A stretch of 64,000 nt of DNA, from assembly GCF_004126535.1 (NCBI RefSeq), contig NZ_PPCV01000003.1, positions 248,001 through 312,000 of the forward strand, given 5' to 3'. The notes beneath the pieces were generated by a model. The model saw only the letters and a program-made list of their open reading frames with translations, was not told the DNA's origin and searched no databases. Positions 32,277 through 41,250 of the stretch are shown here, one piece after another. The position numbers and the translations under genes are program-made. This DNA comes from Propioniciclava flava. Lineage in GTDB: Bacteria > Actinomycetota > Actinomycetes > Propionibacteriales > Propionibacteriaceae. The first letter of the stretch is position 1. Every line of letters starts with the position of its first letter.

Positions 32277-33194
32277 ATGACGAGCCCGTCGGTGATCGAG
32301 GTCCGGAACTTCTCCATGGTGCTCGGAGGCAAGCAGATCGTGGACGATCTCAGCTTCGAGGTGGGTCGCGGCGAGACGTTCGGGCTGCTGGGGAGCAACG
32401 GGTCCGGTAAGACGACGACGCTGCGCGCCCTCCTGGGCATTTACACCCCCACGAGCGGAGAACTGCTCGTCAACGGGGCCCCCTTCAACCCCGCGACCAG
32501 TGGCCCGCTGGGGTACCTCCCCGAAGAGCGGGGTCTGTATCGCAAGGAGAAGGTCATTGACGTCATGACCTACTTCGGGCAACTCAAGGGCATGGCGCGC
32601 ACCGCGGCGGCCTTGTGGTCGATGGGTTTCTTGCGCAGGGTCGGCCTCGAAGACCACGCCCGCGTCCGCTTGGACAAGCTCTCGGGGGGCCAGCAGCAGA
32701 AGGTGCAGGTCGGCGTCACGGTCATGAACAATCCCGACATCGTGATCCTTGATGAGCCGACCAAGGGGTTCGACCCGATCAACCGTCGGCTGTTGCTCGA
32801 CATCGTCGAAGACCAGCGACGCGCGGGAGCAACCATCGTGATGGTCACGCACCAGATGGAGGAGGTCGAGCGGCTGTGTGACCGCGTCCTGCTCTTGAAG
32901 GACGGCCGCGCCGAGGCCTACGGGACGGTGGAAGCGGTGCGCGAGTCCTACGGCGGCCACATGGTGCGCGTGCAGTATTCGGGGACGCTGCCCCCACCGC
33001 AGGGGTGGCAGGTGGTCACGGCTGAGCGGAACTACGCCGAGTTCGCGCTCGCCGATGGCACCGACGATCAACGCGTCCTGCGGACTCTGATGGACGCGGG
33101 GGTCACCGTCCATCGCTTCGATGCGACGACCGCCAGCATGGAGCAGGTTTTCTTGAGCATCTACGGCCACGCCCCCGAGGAGGCCAGCGCATGA
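32277..33194 (+). CDS. ABC-2 exporter ATPase, NatA-like
   Basis: 305 residues. Walker A GLLGSNGSGKTTTLRALLG, signature LSGGQQQKVQVGV, Walker B DIVILDEPTKGFDP, switch His in MVTHQMEEVERL. A ~75-residue C-terminal DUF4162-like domain follows. Its ATP site is complete. It energises the NatB-like permease whose start overlaps its stop by 4 nt. NatAB of Bacillus exports Na+, but related pairs export other compounds. ATG 32277 is used; TTGGAT 7 nt upstream resembles a -10. In-frame starts at 32250 and 32268 are alternatives. Confidence 0.9.
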   Translation: MTSPSVIEVRNFSMVLGGKQIVDDLSFEVGRGETFGLLGSNGSGKTTTLRALLGIYTPTSGELLVNGAPFNPATSGPLGYLPEERGLYRKEKVIDVMTYFGQLKGMARTAAALWSMGFLRRVGLEDHARVRLDKLSGGQQQKVQVGVTVMNNPDIVILDEPTKGFDPINRRLLLDIVEDQRRAGATIVMVTHQMEEVERLCDRVLLLKDGRAEAYGTVEAVRESYGGHMVRVQYSGTLPPPQGWQVVTAERNYAEFALADGTDDQRVLRTLMDAGVTVHRFDATTASMEQVFLSIYGHAPEEASA

Positions 33195-34426
33195 ACTCGC
33201 ACAACTTTGGCACGGTCCTCGCGTTCGAGTTGCGACGCACCTTGTTGCGCCCGATCTACTGGCTGACGACGCTAAGCGTCCCTGTGCTGATGGCGCTCAT
33301 CATGGCGTTGTCGTTCTTCAGCAGTTCCTCGGCGGCTGACCGCGCCAGCCAGGCCAGCGACGGGATCACGTTCCAGTACTCCGACGCGTCGGGCATCGTC
33401 CTGCCCGATGTCGCAACCCGACTCGGCGGCACCCTGACTGCCGCCCCTGCCGGCGCCGAGCAGGCCGTCCACGCGGGCACCTTGGACGCCTACATCGCGG
33501 TCCCCGCCCATCCGGGAACCGACCCTGTGCGCGTCGTCGCCCGCGACGAGGGCCTGCTCAACACGAGTCAGTGGTACTCGTTGGGGCGCCGGCTGGTGTC
33601 CGATTCAGCCGCCGCCCGGCTGGGCGATGATCGCCTGGTGTCGCTCACCCGTGACGTCCCTATGACGCTGGAGACGTGGAAGGACGGCCAACGCAGCACG
33701 GGGTTGTCGGGGGCGATCATCCCCGCCTTCTTCTTGATCCTGCTGTACGCGGCGATCTTGATGCTGGGTCAGCAAATGCTCAACATCACCGTGGAGGAGA
33801 AGGAGAACCGCGTCACGGAGATGATCTTGACCACGATCCGCCCGCGGGTGTTGATCTTGGCCAAGATCACGGCGGTCATCATCGCCGGGCTGGTTCAGGC
33901 GGCCGTCTTTGTGGTTCCTGCGCTCGTCTGGTTGGGCAGCACGGGTGGTCGTCTCATGGGCGGGGCATCCAGTTCGCCCCTCGCTGTGGCCGAGGTGACG
34001 CTTGATCCGTTCACCATCACGGTGGCCGCGCTGCTGTTCGTGGGCGGGTTTGGCATGTTCACCGCGTTGTTGGTGGCGATCGGATCGGTGGCGCCGACGG
34101 TCAAGGACGCAAGTTCTGCTTTCGGCGGCCTGGTACTGGTCATGTTCCTGCCGCTGTATGTCATGCCCTTGGTGGCCGGAGACCCCGGCTCGCCCTTGAC
34201 GCAGGTCTTGACCTATTTCCCGCTCACCGCGCCGATTGCCGCGCAGGTGCGCAACGCGACGGGAACGCTCAGCATCCCCGAGGCGGTCGCGGCCGTTGTC
34301 ATTTTGTACGCGACAACGGCGGCATTGCTGTGGGTGGCGGTCCGCCTGTTCGGGGCTGGTTCGATCTCTTACAACGCGAGGCTTCGGCTGTCGGCGCTGC
34401 GGCGTCCGCGTGCCGACGCCGCGTGA
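33191..34426 (+). CDS. ABC-2 exporter permease, NatB-like
   Basis: 411 residues. One N-terminal TM, a ~150-residue extracytoplasmic domain, then about five TM segments. The family stretch GQQMLNITVEEKENRVTEMI (residues ~195-215) and the following LTTIRPRVLILAKI are characteristic of NatB/YhaP-type ABC-2 permeases. Its gene is coupled to the ATPase. The substrate could be Na+ or a toxic compound and is not settled by sequence. A strong hairpin follows the stop. Confidence 0.9.
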   Translation: MNSHNFGTVLAFELRRTLLRPIYWLTTLSVPVLMALIMALSFFSSSSAADRASQASDGITFQYSDASGIVLPDVATRLGGTLTAAPAGAEQAVHAGTLDAYIAVPAHPGTDPVRVVARDEGLLNTSQWYSLGRRLVSDSAAARLGDDRLVSLTRDVPMTLETWKDGQRSTGLSGAIIPAFFLILLYAAILMLGQQMLNITVEEKENRVTEMILTTIRPRVLILAKITAVIIAGLVQAAVFVVPALVWLGSTGGRLMGGASSSPLAVAEVTLDPFTITVAALLFVGGFGMFTALLVAIGSVAPTVKDASSAFGGLVLVMFLPLYVMPLVAGDPGSPLTQVLTYFPLTAPIAAQVRNATGTLSIPEAVAAVVILYATTAALLWVAVRLFGAGSISYNARLRLSALRRPRADAA

Positions 34427-34463
34427 GCGTGGGCTGACGCCGCCCCGGCGTCCCAGGGCATGA

Positions 34464-34494
34464 CTGAGGGCCGGTCGCGATGACCGGCCCTCAG
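34464..34494. terminator. Bidirectional hairpin terminator
   Basis: Perfect 13-bp stem (34464-34476 with 34482-34494) and 5-nt loop GCGAT, between the convergent NatB-like and yceI genes. No T-tract. Confidence 0.85.
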
Positions 34495-34526
34495 GGACGT
34501 GCTCGACGCGTCAGCGTCGCGGGGGA

Positions 34527-35069
34527 TCAAGCCTTGATGGCCGAGACCTCGAACTCGAGGACGACCTTGTCGGCGACCAGGAAGCCGCCGGTCTCCAGGG
34601 CGGCGTTCCAGGTGAGGCCGAAGTCGGAGCGGTTGACCGTGGCGGAGCCCTCGAAGCCGACGCGCGTGTTGCCGAAGGGGTCCTTGGCTTCGCCGGTGAA
34701 CTCGAACGGGATCGCGATGGACTTCGTGACGCCGTGGATCGTGAGGTCACCGGTCACGGTGACGGTCTCGTCGGCGACGGCGAAGTCGGTGGCCTTGAAG
34801 GTGATGGTGGGGTAGGTCTCGACGTCCAGGAAGTCGCCGGAGCGGACGTGGTTGTCGCGGTCCTCGTTGCGGGTGGAGATGCTGGCCGCCTGAATGGTGA
34901 CCTCGAGGCTGGAGGTGGACGGGTTGGCGCCGTCGACCGTGGCCGTGCCGGAGAAGTCGCTGAAAGAGCCGCGCACCTTGGTCACCATGGCGTGACGGGT
35001 GACGAAACCGATCTCGCTGTGGCTCGGGTCGAGCGTGAAGGTTCCCTTGAGTTCGTTGAGCTGGGTCAT
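34527..35069 (-). CDS. YceI-family lipid-binding-like protein, no signal peptide
   Basis: 180 residues with the YceI lipocalin-like barrel: GTFTLDPSHSEIGFVTRHAM at the start, then VRSGDFLDVETYPTITFKAT and the closing DLTIHGVTKSIAIPFEF. Related proteins bind isoprenoids or amphiphiles. There is no signal peptide, so the protein is cytoplasmic, unlike E. coli YceI. It has AAGGAG 7 nt before ATG 35069 and a textbook promoter with an overlapping operator about 90 nt upstream. Actinobacterial YceI genes are often controlled by MarR-type regulators. Confidence 0.93.
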   Translation of the reverse strand: MTQLNELKGTFTLDPSHSEIGFVTRHAMVTKVRGSFSDFSGTATVDGANPSTSSLEVTIQAASISTRNEDRDNHVRSGDFLDVETYPTITFKATDFAVADETVTVTGDLTIHGVTKSIAIPFEFTGEAKDPFGNTRVGFEGSATVNRSDFGLTWNAALETGGFLVADKVVLEFEVSAIKA

Positions 35070-35137
35070 GCTGGTTCTCCTTGGTCGGGGCTGGACCCTT
35101 CCAGACTAGGAAGCGTCCGTGCTGCGTTACAGGCATT

Positions 35138-35167
35138 ACTGTAGACCCGTCTAGTTGAACTGTCAAC
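35138..35167 (-). promoter_or_regulatory. Consensus promoter of yceI with overlapping GTTGA-N4-TCAAC operator
   Basis: On the minus strand TTGACA (35161-35166) and TACAGT (35138-35143) are separated by exactly 17 bp. The inverted repeat GTTGAACTGTCAAC (35154-35167) covers the -35. Its half-site matches that bound by MarR-type repressors such as MexR (GTTGA). The same GTTGA-N4-TCAAC arrangement occurs at 56406-56419. Confidence 0.7.
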
Positions 35168-35201
35168 CAAAGCGTGTTCGTTCACTCTTCCCCAGTCGAT
35201 G

Positions 35202-35207
35202 TAGGGT
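35202..35207 (+). promoter_or_regulatory. Candidate -10 (TAGGGT) for citrate synthase
   Basis: TAGGGT lies 59 nt before the gltA ATG. A -35 is not obvious. The leader between it and AAGGAGGAG has no hairpin I can see. Confidence 0.35.
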
Positions 35208-35266
35208 GACCGCAACTGGCACGCGTTCCCTAGCTGCGCCACGACACGGTCTCAAGGAGGAGTTCT

Positions 35267-36550
35267 ATGCCGGATCCTGCAACCCTCAATACGGGGGAGA
35301 ACAACCTGGAACTGCCGTTCGTTCAAGCCACACAGGGCAACAACGGCTACGACATCAGCAAGCTGCTGGCCGCCACGGGTGACACCACCTACGACGTCGG
35401 CTTCGCGAACACTGCTGTCTGCAAGTCCGCCATCACCTACATCGATGGCGAGGCGGGCATCCTCCACTACCGGGGCTACCCGATCGAGCAACTGGCGGAG
35501 AAGTCCACCTTCATGGAGACGTCCTACCTGGTGCTGTACGGCGAACTGCCGACCGCCGAAGAACTGGCGACGTTCACCGAGAAGATCTCGCGGCACATGG
35601 TCATCGATGAGCGGCTGCGTGAACTGTTCCGCATCTTCCCGCGCCGCTCGCACCCCATGCCCGTCTTGTCGGCCGCGATCACAGCGCTGTCGACGTTCTC
35701 GCGCGACACCATCGGTTTCGAGCCCGACCAGATCGAGGCGGCCACCCATCAGTTGATGGCGAAGGTACCCACGCTGGCGGCCTACTCGTTCAAGAACTCG
35801 ACCGGCTCCCCCACGCTGTGGCCGGACTACAGCCTGTCCTACATCGAGAACTTCATCCGCATGTCGTTTGGCACCGTCACCGAGCCCTACCAGTTCGACG
35901 ACGCCATCACGCGCGCCCTCGACGTCTTGCTCATCCTGCACGCCGATCACGAACAGAACTGTTCGACGTCGACCGTGCGCTTGGTGGGCAGTTCCCAGGC
36001 CAACATTTACGCCTCGGTCTCGGCAGGCGTCCACGCTCTGTCCGGCCCGCTCCACGGCGGGGCGAACCAGGCCGTGTTGGAGATGCTGCGCTCGATCCGC
36101 GATGACGGCGTCAGCGTCCAGGACTACCTGAACAAGGTCAAGAACCGTTCCGATCTCACCAAGCTGATGGGCTTCGGGCACCGGATCTACAAGAACTACG
36201 ATCCGCGCGCGGCCATTATCAAGAAGCACGCCGACGCCATCCTCAAGGCCCGGGGCGGCACCGATCAGCTGCTCGATATCGCCCTCGAACTTGAAGAGGC
36301 CGCGTTGTCGGACGACTACTTCGTCGAGCGCAAGCTGTACCCGAACGTCGACTTCTACACCGGCCTGATCTATCAGGCGATGGGGTTCCCGGTCGAGATG
36401 TTCACGGTGCTGTTTGCTCTGGGACGCCTCCCCGGCTGGATCGCCCAGTGGCGCGAGATGGTCTCGGATCCGACGAACAAGATCGGCCGTCCGCGGCAGA
36501 TCTACGTGGGTCACACCCAGCGCGACTATGTGCCGGTGACCGAGCGGTAG
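35267..36550 (+). CDS. gltA: Citrate synthase
   Basis: 427 residues, type II hexameric citrate synthase length. It condenses oxaloacetate and acetyl-CoA at entry to the TCA cycle. Catalytic signatures are present: HADHEQNCSTSTVR, GPLHGGANQAVLEML (active-site His), MGFGHRIYKNYDPR (His) and PNVDFYTGLIY (Asp). The N-terminal extension with AVCKSAITYIDGEAGILHYR is typical of bacterial GltA. AAGGAGGAG lies 6 nt before ATG 35267. It stands alone, divergent from yceI. Confidence 0.98.
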   Translation: MPDPATLNTGENNLELPFVQATQGNNGYDISKLLAATGDTTYDVGFANTAVCKSAITYIDGEAGILHYRGYPIEQLAEKSTFMETSYLVLYGELPTAEELATFTEKISRHMVIDERLRELFRIFPRRSHPMPVLSAAITALSTFSRDTIGFEPDQIEAATHQLMAKVPTLAAYSFKNSTGSPTLWPDYSLSYIENFIRMSFGTVTEPYQFDDAITRALDVLLILHADHEQNCSTSTVRLVGSSQANIYASVSAGVHALSGPLHGGANQAVLEMLRSIRDDGVSVQDYLNKVKNRSDLTKLMGFGHRIYKNYDPRAAIIKKHADAILKARGGTDQLLDIALELEEAALSDDYFVERKLYPNVDFYTGLIYQAMGFPVEMFTVLFALGRLPGWIAQWREMVSDPTNKIGRPRQIYVGHTQRDYVPVTER

Positions 36551-36629
36551 AGCTCAGACGAGGCGGCGTGGGCCCTGGTGACGCGATCGCCCGGGTCCAC
36601 GCGCGTCTCCGCCTCCTGGCCGCCCCCCC

Positions 36630-37145
36630 TTACTCGGAGGGGTCGTGGATGGATCGTCCGGCCGGGGCGGGGCGGCGTCCGGGCCACAGGCGTTCGACCC
36701 ACCCCATGACCTGTCGCGCCGCCCGGGCGACCCAGGTGGTCCGCCACAGATCGAGCCGCCATTGGGCGCCGGGAACGGACTCGACGAAACCCACGGCGTC
36801 CAGGAAGCCCGCCGGGAGGTGTCGGCAATCGGGGACGCCATGCGTCCCACCGGACACCAGGTAGCGGACGCGTTCCGGCGCCACTACCGCGGCCACCTTC
36901 TGCACGAGCTGGCTGCCGACGAGTTCGCCCACATGCTCGGGGCTCACCCACAACTGGGTGATGACGACGGAGGACTGCGGATAGAACCCGCCCAGTTCGT
37001 CGGACGCCGAGCAGGCGAGCAGCCCCACCACCTCGTCGTCGCGCAGCACTTTGAAGCCGAACGACGACCTGGGCGCTCCGCGACCGCACCACGGACAGAC
37101 CACGGTGGCGAAGTCGTGGCTGTCCAGCGCAATCAGCGACCTCAT
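36630..37145 (-). CDS. Uncharacterised protein, possibly GNAT-like
   Basis: 171 residues. ATG 37145 is supported by AAAGGAGGT 5 nt upstream. The N-terminus has a CPWC motif (VVCPWCGRG), then VLRDDEVVGLLACSASDELG, VVITQLWVSPEHVGELVGSQ and VGFVESVPGAQWRLDLWRT. The order of a substrate-facing strand, the QLWVSP strand and a following helix, and the closing AVGFV resembles a GNAT acetyltransferase. The usual Q/RxxGxG/A pyrophosphate loop is poor, so acetyl-CoA binding is unproven. It diverges from the aminotransferase gene. No function is assigned. Confidence 0.6.
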   Translation of the reverse strand: MRSLIALDSHDFATVVCPWCGRGAPRSSFGFKVLRDDEVVGLLACSASDELGGFYPQSSVVITQLWVSPEHVGELVGSQLVQKVAAVVAPERVRYLVSGGTHGVPDCRHLPAGFLDAVGFVESVPGAQWRLDLWRTTWVARAARQVMGWVERLWPGRRPAPAGRSIHDPSE

Positions 37146-37192
37146 GGGCCACCTCCTTTGGACTGCCCCCGCTCTGGTGGGAGACTGAGACG

Positions 37193-38503
37193 GTGAGCTC
37201 CCTCGAACCTTCCCGCCGCGACACGCGGCTGGACTCGTACATCGACCAGTATGCAGACCGCACGGCATCCATGACCGTGTCTGCAGTTCGAGCTCTCTTC
37301 TCCGTCGCTAACCGCCCCGAGGTTGTGTCGTTGGCTGGCGGTATGCCGAACATTGCGGATCTCCCCCTCAAAGACTTGGGTGCGTCCTTCGACCAGCTCA
37401 TCCAGACCAAGGGCATCCAGGCGATGCAGTACGGCTCGGGGCAGGGCGAGTTGTTCATGCGCGAGCACATCGTTGACGTGATGGCGGAGGAGGCAGTTCA
37501 CGCGAACGCCGACGATGTCGTCATCACGTGTGGCTCTCAGCAGGCACTGGATCTCGTCACCCGAATCTTCGTCAATCCGGGCGACGTCGTGTTGTGCGAG
37601 GCGCCCAGCTATGTCGGGGCACTGGGCACCTTCAACGCCTATCAGGCCGACATTCATCACGTCGCGATGGACGAGCATGGGCTCATCCCGAGCGCGATTC
37701 GGGACGCGGTCACCGCGCTGCGGGCCGCTGGGAAGCACGTCAAGTTCCTCTACACGATCCCGAACTTCAATAACCCCACCGGGATCACGCAGCCGGTGGA
37801 ACGCCGCAAGGAGATCCTCGCGGTCGCCCAAGAGCTCAGCCTGCTGATCGTGGAGGACAACCCGTACGGGCTGTTGACGATCGAGGGCGAACCGCTGCCG
37901 GCCCTGCGATCCATGGATCCTGGCGTCATCTATCTGGGGTCGTTCAGCAAGACGTTCGCCCCCGGGTTCCGGATCGGTTGGGTTCTCGCGCCGCACGCCG
38001 TCCGTGAGCGCCTCGTCATCGCACAAGAGGCCGCCGTCTTGTCGCCGCCGGTGTTCAGCCAGTTCGCGATCGCGAACTACCTGGAGAACTTTGATTGGCG
38101 CGCCCAGATCGTCAACTTCCGGGAGATGTATCGCGCCCGCCGCGATGCAACGTTGCAAGGGCTGGCCGATCACATGCCGCCCACCGCCACGTGGACCCAT
38201 CCCACGGGTGGCTTCTTCGTGTGGCTCACCCTGCCGGAGGGGCTCGACTCTCAAGCGCTCCTGGCCCGCGCGGTGAATGAGCGCGTCGCTTACGTGCCAG
38301 GCAACGCCTTTTATGCCGACGGCTTCGGCAGCCGCAACATGCGTTTGTCCTACTGCTTCCCCACCCCGGAGCGGATCTACGAGGGGACGCGCCGCCTCGG
38401 CAAGGTGATCCGCGACGAGTTGGAGATGCGGGAGACGTTTGGCCTGCCCGCCACGGACACGCCCCACACGCCGGTGATCGGACCGGCCCCCGACCTGAGC
38501 TGA
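37193..38503 (+). CDS. PLP-dependent aminotransferase, fold type I (class I/II)
   Basis: 436 residues. PLP-binding Lys is in GSFSKTFAPGFRIGW. Other class I marks are SLAGGMPNIADLP near the N-terminus, ITCGSQQALDLVTRIFVNPG, TIPNFNNPTGIT and the C-terminal MRLSYCFPTPERI (Arg for the carboxylate). It resembles the MocR-like/2-aminoadipate or aromatic aminotransferase branch without the helix-turn-helix domain. GGGAG lies ~9 nt before GTG 37193. The next gene, 19 nt downstream, encodes a D-Ala-D-Ala-ligase-like protein, so the amino acid may be a peptidoglycan precursor, but that is only a guess from position. Confidence 0.88.
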   Translation: MSSLEPSRRDTRLDSYIDQYADRTASMTVSAVRALFSVANRPEVVSLAGGMPNIADLPLKDLGASFDQLIQTKGIQAMQYGSGQGELFMREHIVDVMAEEAVHANADDVVITCGSQQALDLVTRIFVNPGDVVLCEAPSYVGALGTFNAYQADIHHVAMDEHGLIPSAIRDAVTALRAAGKHVKFLYTIPNFNNPTGITQPVERRKEILAVAQELSLLIVEDNPYGLLTIEGEPLPALRSMDPGVIYLGSFSKTFAPGFRIGWVLAPHAVRERLVIAQEAAVLSPPVFSQFAIANYLENFDWRAQIVNFREMYRARRDATLQGLADHMPPTATWTHPTGGFFVWLTLPEGLDSQALLARAVNERVAYVPGNAFYADGFGSRNMRLSYCFPTPERIYEGTRRLGKVIRDELEMRETFGLPATDTPHTPVIGPAPDLS

Positions 38504-38522
38504 ACGAGGAAGCGAGAGCATC

Positions 38523-39503
38523 GTGTCGAACAACGTCATCGTCTTGGCAGGCGGCCTCTCTCACGAAAGGGACGTCTCTCTGCGTTCCGGACGCCGGGTG
38601 GCACAGGCCCTGCGGGAAACCGGCCACACGGTGGTGGAGGCGGACATCAACGCGTCCCTGATCGACACCATCGCGTCGCTGGATGAGCCCGTCGTGTTTC
38701 CGGTGCTGCATGGTGGCGCCGGCGAGGACGGGGCTCTGCGTGAGGTGTTCGATCTTTTGGACATCGCCTATGTCGGGTCGACAGGGTCGGCGTCCCGGAT
38801 CGCGTTCGACAAGGCCGTCATGACCCCAACGGTTGCTGCCGCAGGGATCGCGACGCCGCAGCAGTCGGCGCTGCCGACCGACATGTTCCGCGAGTTGGGC
38901 GCAGGGAACCTCGTGGGCGCACTCGCCACCAAGATCGGCTTCCCGATGATGGTCAAACCCGCCCGCAGCGGTTCGGCTCTTGGGAGCGCCAAGGTCGATG
39001 ACGCCAGCGCGCTGCCTGCGGCTGTGGTGGGCGCCTTCAGCTACGGCGATGTGGCTATCGTCGCGGAGTTCATCGAGGGCACCGAGGTGGCTGTCTCGGT
39101 CATCGACCTGGGGGATGGCCCCGTCGCGTTGCCCGCGGTCGAGATTCGCCCCAGTTCGGGGGTGTACGACTACACCGCGCGCTACACCGCAGGGGCCACC
39201 CGCTTCTTGGCTCCGGCACCCATGGACGCCGACGTTGCGGCTGCCTGCGCTCAGATGGCGCTCAGCGCGCATCGCGCCTTGGGTCTGCGGGATCTGTCCC
39301 GCACGGACATGATTGTCCGCGACGGGGTCCCCTATTTCCTTGAGGTGAACGTCGCACCCGGCATGACGGAGACGTCCCTGCTTCCGCTCGCGATTGAGGC
39401 ATCCAGCGCTCGGTTTGCTGATGTCTGCGCTGCGCTGGTCGGGGTCGCTCGAGCGCGGTCCTTCGGCGAGGACGGCGTCGCTGACGGAGATGCGTCTGCA
39501 TGA
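38523..39503 (+). CDS. D-alanine-D-alanine ligase-like ATP-grasp protein
   Basis: 326 residues, slightly shorter than actinobacterial Ddl (~350-375). ATP-grasp marks are GGLSHERDVSLRSG at the N-terminus, VFPVLHGGAGEDGALREVFD, the Lys of MVKPARSGSALGSAKV and the metal-binding FLEVNVAPGMTETSLLP. Canonical Ddl has NEINTMPGFT; here the segment reads EVNVAPGMTETS, so it may make a different dipeptide or D-Ala-D-X. GTG 38523. The stop overlaps the SURF1 start by 4 nt, so the two are co-transcribed although unrelated in function. Confidence 0.82.
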   Translation: MSNNVIVLAGGLSHERDVSLRSGRRVAQALRETGHTVVEADINASLIDTIASLDEPVVFPVLHGGAGEDGALREVFDLLDIAYVGSTGSASRIAFDKAVMTPTVAAAGIATPQQSALPTDMFRELGAGNLVGALATKIGFPMMVKPARSGSALGSAKVDDASALPAAVVGAFSYGDVAIVAEFIEGTEVAVSVIDLGDGPVALPAVEIRPSSGVYDYTARYTAGATRFLAPAPMDADVAAACAQMALSAHRALGLRDLSRTDMIVRDGVPYFLEVNVAPGMTETSLLPLAIEASSARFADVCAALVGVARARSFGEDGVADGDASA

Positions 39504-40255
39504 GCACTCGTCTGAAGCAGGTCCTGATCGTGAGCGTCGGCGCACTGGCCGCCGTGGTCATGATCGTCCTGGGCCTGTGGCAGATGCAGGTGTTCGTGGA
39601 CAAAGGCAATCGCTCCGTGGAGGATCGGGCCGCGCAACCCGCTGTACCGCTGATGGATCACGTCGCTACCGATGGCGCCGTGGGCGATATCTACGGCAAG
39701 CAGGTCACCTTCACTGGCGACTATCTCCCCGATCAGACGATCTTGATCCCCACGGGTGAAGGGGTGCGCGTCCTGACAGCGGTGCGACTGTCCGATGGCC
39801 GGGTCTTGCCCGTCGTGCGGGGGCTGAGTGGCGCTCAGGAACAGTTCGTTACTCCCCCGGCGGGTACGGTCACCGAGACGGGGCTGTTCCTGCCTGGTGA
39901 GGGTGACCCCGATGGAGTCGTGCCGGATGGAACGCTGAGGAGCGTCAGGATGCCGTTGCTGGCTCAGCAGTGGCCCCAACAACTGATTCCGGGGTTTGTG
40001 ACGCTCACCGCGGAGGAGTCTGCCGCCCAGGGTATGCGTCATGCACCAGTGAGCTTGCCCTCCGGCGAAGGCTCGGCCCGCAACAGCGGGTACGCCCTGC
40101 AATGGTGGGTTTTCGCCGCGTTTGCCCTCGGTATGGCCATCAAGTTGGCCCACAGTCTTGGAGCAAGGCAGCGCACCCTGGAGGAGGGCGTCACCCTCCC
40201 TCATGACGACGAGGTGGCGGTCGACGCGACCACGACAAAGGAGCAGAACCTATGA
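39500..40255 (+). CDS. SURF1-family cytochrome oxidase assembly protein
   Basis: 251 residues. Two TM segments bracket an extracytoplasmic domain: VLIVSVGALAAVVMIVLGLW (residues ~8-27), followed by GLWQMQV, and WWVFAAFALGMAIKLAH near residue 205. The lumenal domain has the GxY/FL...LIP pattern (GDYLPDQTILIPTGEGVRVL) and VVRGLS. SURF1 helps insert haem a into subunit I of cytochrome aa3 oxidase. Presence implies aerobic respiration with an aa3-type oxidase. Start and stop both overlap neighbours by 4 nt. Confidence 0.9.
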   Translation: MSTRLKQVLIVSVGALAAVVMIVLGLWQMQVFVDKGNRSVEDRAAQPAVPLMDHVATDGAVGDIYGKQVTFTGDYLPDQTILIPTGEGVRVLTAVRLSDGRVLPVVRGLSGAQEQFVTPPAGTVTETGLFLPGEGDPDGVVPDGTLRSVRMPLLAQQWPQQLIPGFVTLTAEESAAQGMRHAPVSLPSGEGSARNSGYALQWWVFAAFALGMAIKLAHSLGARQRTLEEGVTLPHDDEVAVDATTTKEQNL

Positions 40256-40635
40256 GCATGTCGGTCGACGACACCCCGCTTGAGCCCGAGGACGTCCCGG
40301 GGATCAAGAGCGCGCTGCTGCGCTACCGGTTGATGGCGTGGATCGTCGGGGTGCTGCTGGTCGTCCTCGTCGTGATCGGCATGCCGTTGAAGTACTTCGG
40401 TGGCAACGACCTCGTGGTCACTGTCGTTGGTTCGCCTCACGGCTGGCTCTACATGATCCTGCTCATCACCGCCTACGATCTTGGACGCCGAGTGAAGTGG
40501 CCCTGGATGCGGCTTCTCCTCATCGCCCTGGGCGGGACCGTGCCGTTCATGTCCTTCGTGGCGGAATACTACGCCACCAAGGACGTCAAGCATCGCCTCG
40601 CCGCCGTGGAGGAGGGGGCACCGGAGGTGTCCTGA
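40252..40635 (+). CDS. DUF3817 membrane protein
   Basis: 127 residues with three TM segments. The family pattern is LLRYRLMAWIVGVLLVVLVV, then GSPHGWLYMILLITAYDLGR and the closing MSFVAEYYATKDVK. Such proteins are common in actinobacteria and are occasionally associated with cytochrome oxidase genes; function is unknown. Co-directional and overlapping with SURF1. The C-terminal 15 residues are acidic. Confidence 0.88.
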   Translation: MSMSVDDTPLEPEDVPGIKSALLRYRLMAWIVGVLLVVLVVIGMPLKYFGGNDLVVTVVGSPHGWLYMILLITAYDLGRRVKWPWMRLLLIALGGTVPFMSFVAEYYATKDVKHRLAAVEEGAPEVS

Positions 40636-41250
40636 GGGGCGCCTTCACCCCTGGCCCCTGGCCCCTCGCCCAGCACCTTCACCTCTCGGCTCTCGGCTCT
40701 CGGCCGAACTTGAGCAGGTTCTAGCCGACCTCTCCGTGAGCCAGGACCTCCCCCCAAATTTCGGCCCCCTTCCGCAAGGCCACGGTTCCCCCCCCCGAGC
40801 ACGCGTGGGATCCCCCGCGGGACTGTCGCAGGACGCCTGGTCGCCAGCGACGCCTCCTCACCCGACAAGGCCTCATTGGCGGTCCTGCAGGAGCAGGGCC
40901 ACGCAGCACACATGGTTTGCTGGATTCCCTGAGAAGGGGTGCCGCTCCCCGCGCCCACCTCAAAAGAGAGGAATGCAAGCCGCTGGAAAGACCAACACCC
41001 CGGCGGCCTCAGCGAGCGACACAGGCGCCCTGAACGAGTCATATGAGGGGCGTCGTGTTACGCGCTGTCGGGACTATCGAAGGCCCAGGCCCAGGCCCAC
41101 TGACCGCAGGCGAACGTGGACCCTCCGCGCAGGCGTGGATCGTGCGCACGTGCATGGAGTCCGGTGAGGCGACCACGTCACCCAGGGTCTCGATCGCGGC
41201 ACGGGTGGCCAAACCACTACATCAGTTTAGCCCGAAATATATTTGTCGCT
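40636..41250. other. 615-nt intergenic region with short repeats, no supported gene
   Basis: Open frames exist on both strands, but they have Arg/Pro/Ser-rich, non-protein-like composition and no ribosome sites. Three tandem copies of CTCTCGG (40683-40703) and a nine-C run near 40788-40796 are visible. The last 30 nt are A+T-rich (GAAATATATTTG near 41238-41249), unlike the rest, and lie at the 3' end of parB. Confidence 0.6.

Noticed and set aside
32277-33194. Assigning this ATPase to the upstream carbohydrate permeases
   Set aside because: It has the NatA/ABC-2 layout with a DUF4162-like tail, is coupled to the NatB-like gene, and lacks the MalK-type regulatory domain.
40569-41167. Overlapping frames on both strands downstream of the DUF3817 gene
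   Set aside because: Arg/Pro/Ser-rich shadows in low-complexity DNA without start signals.
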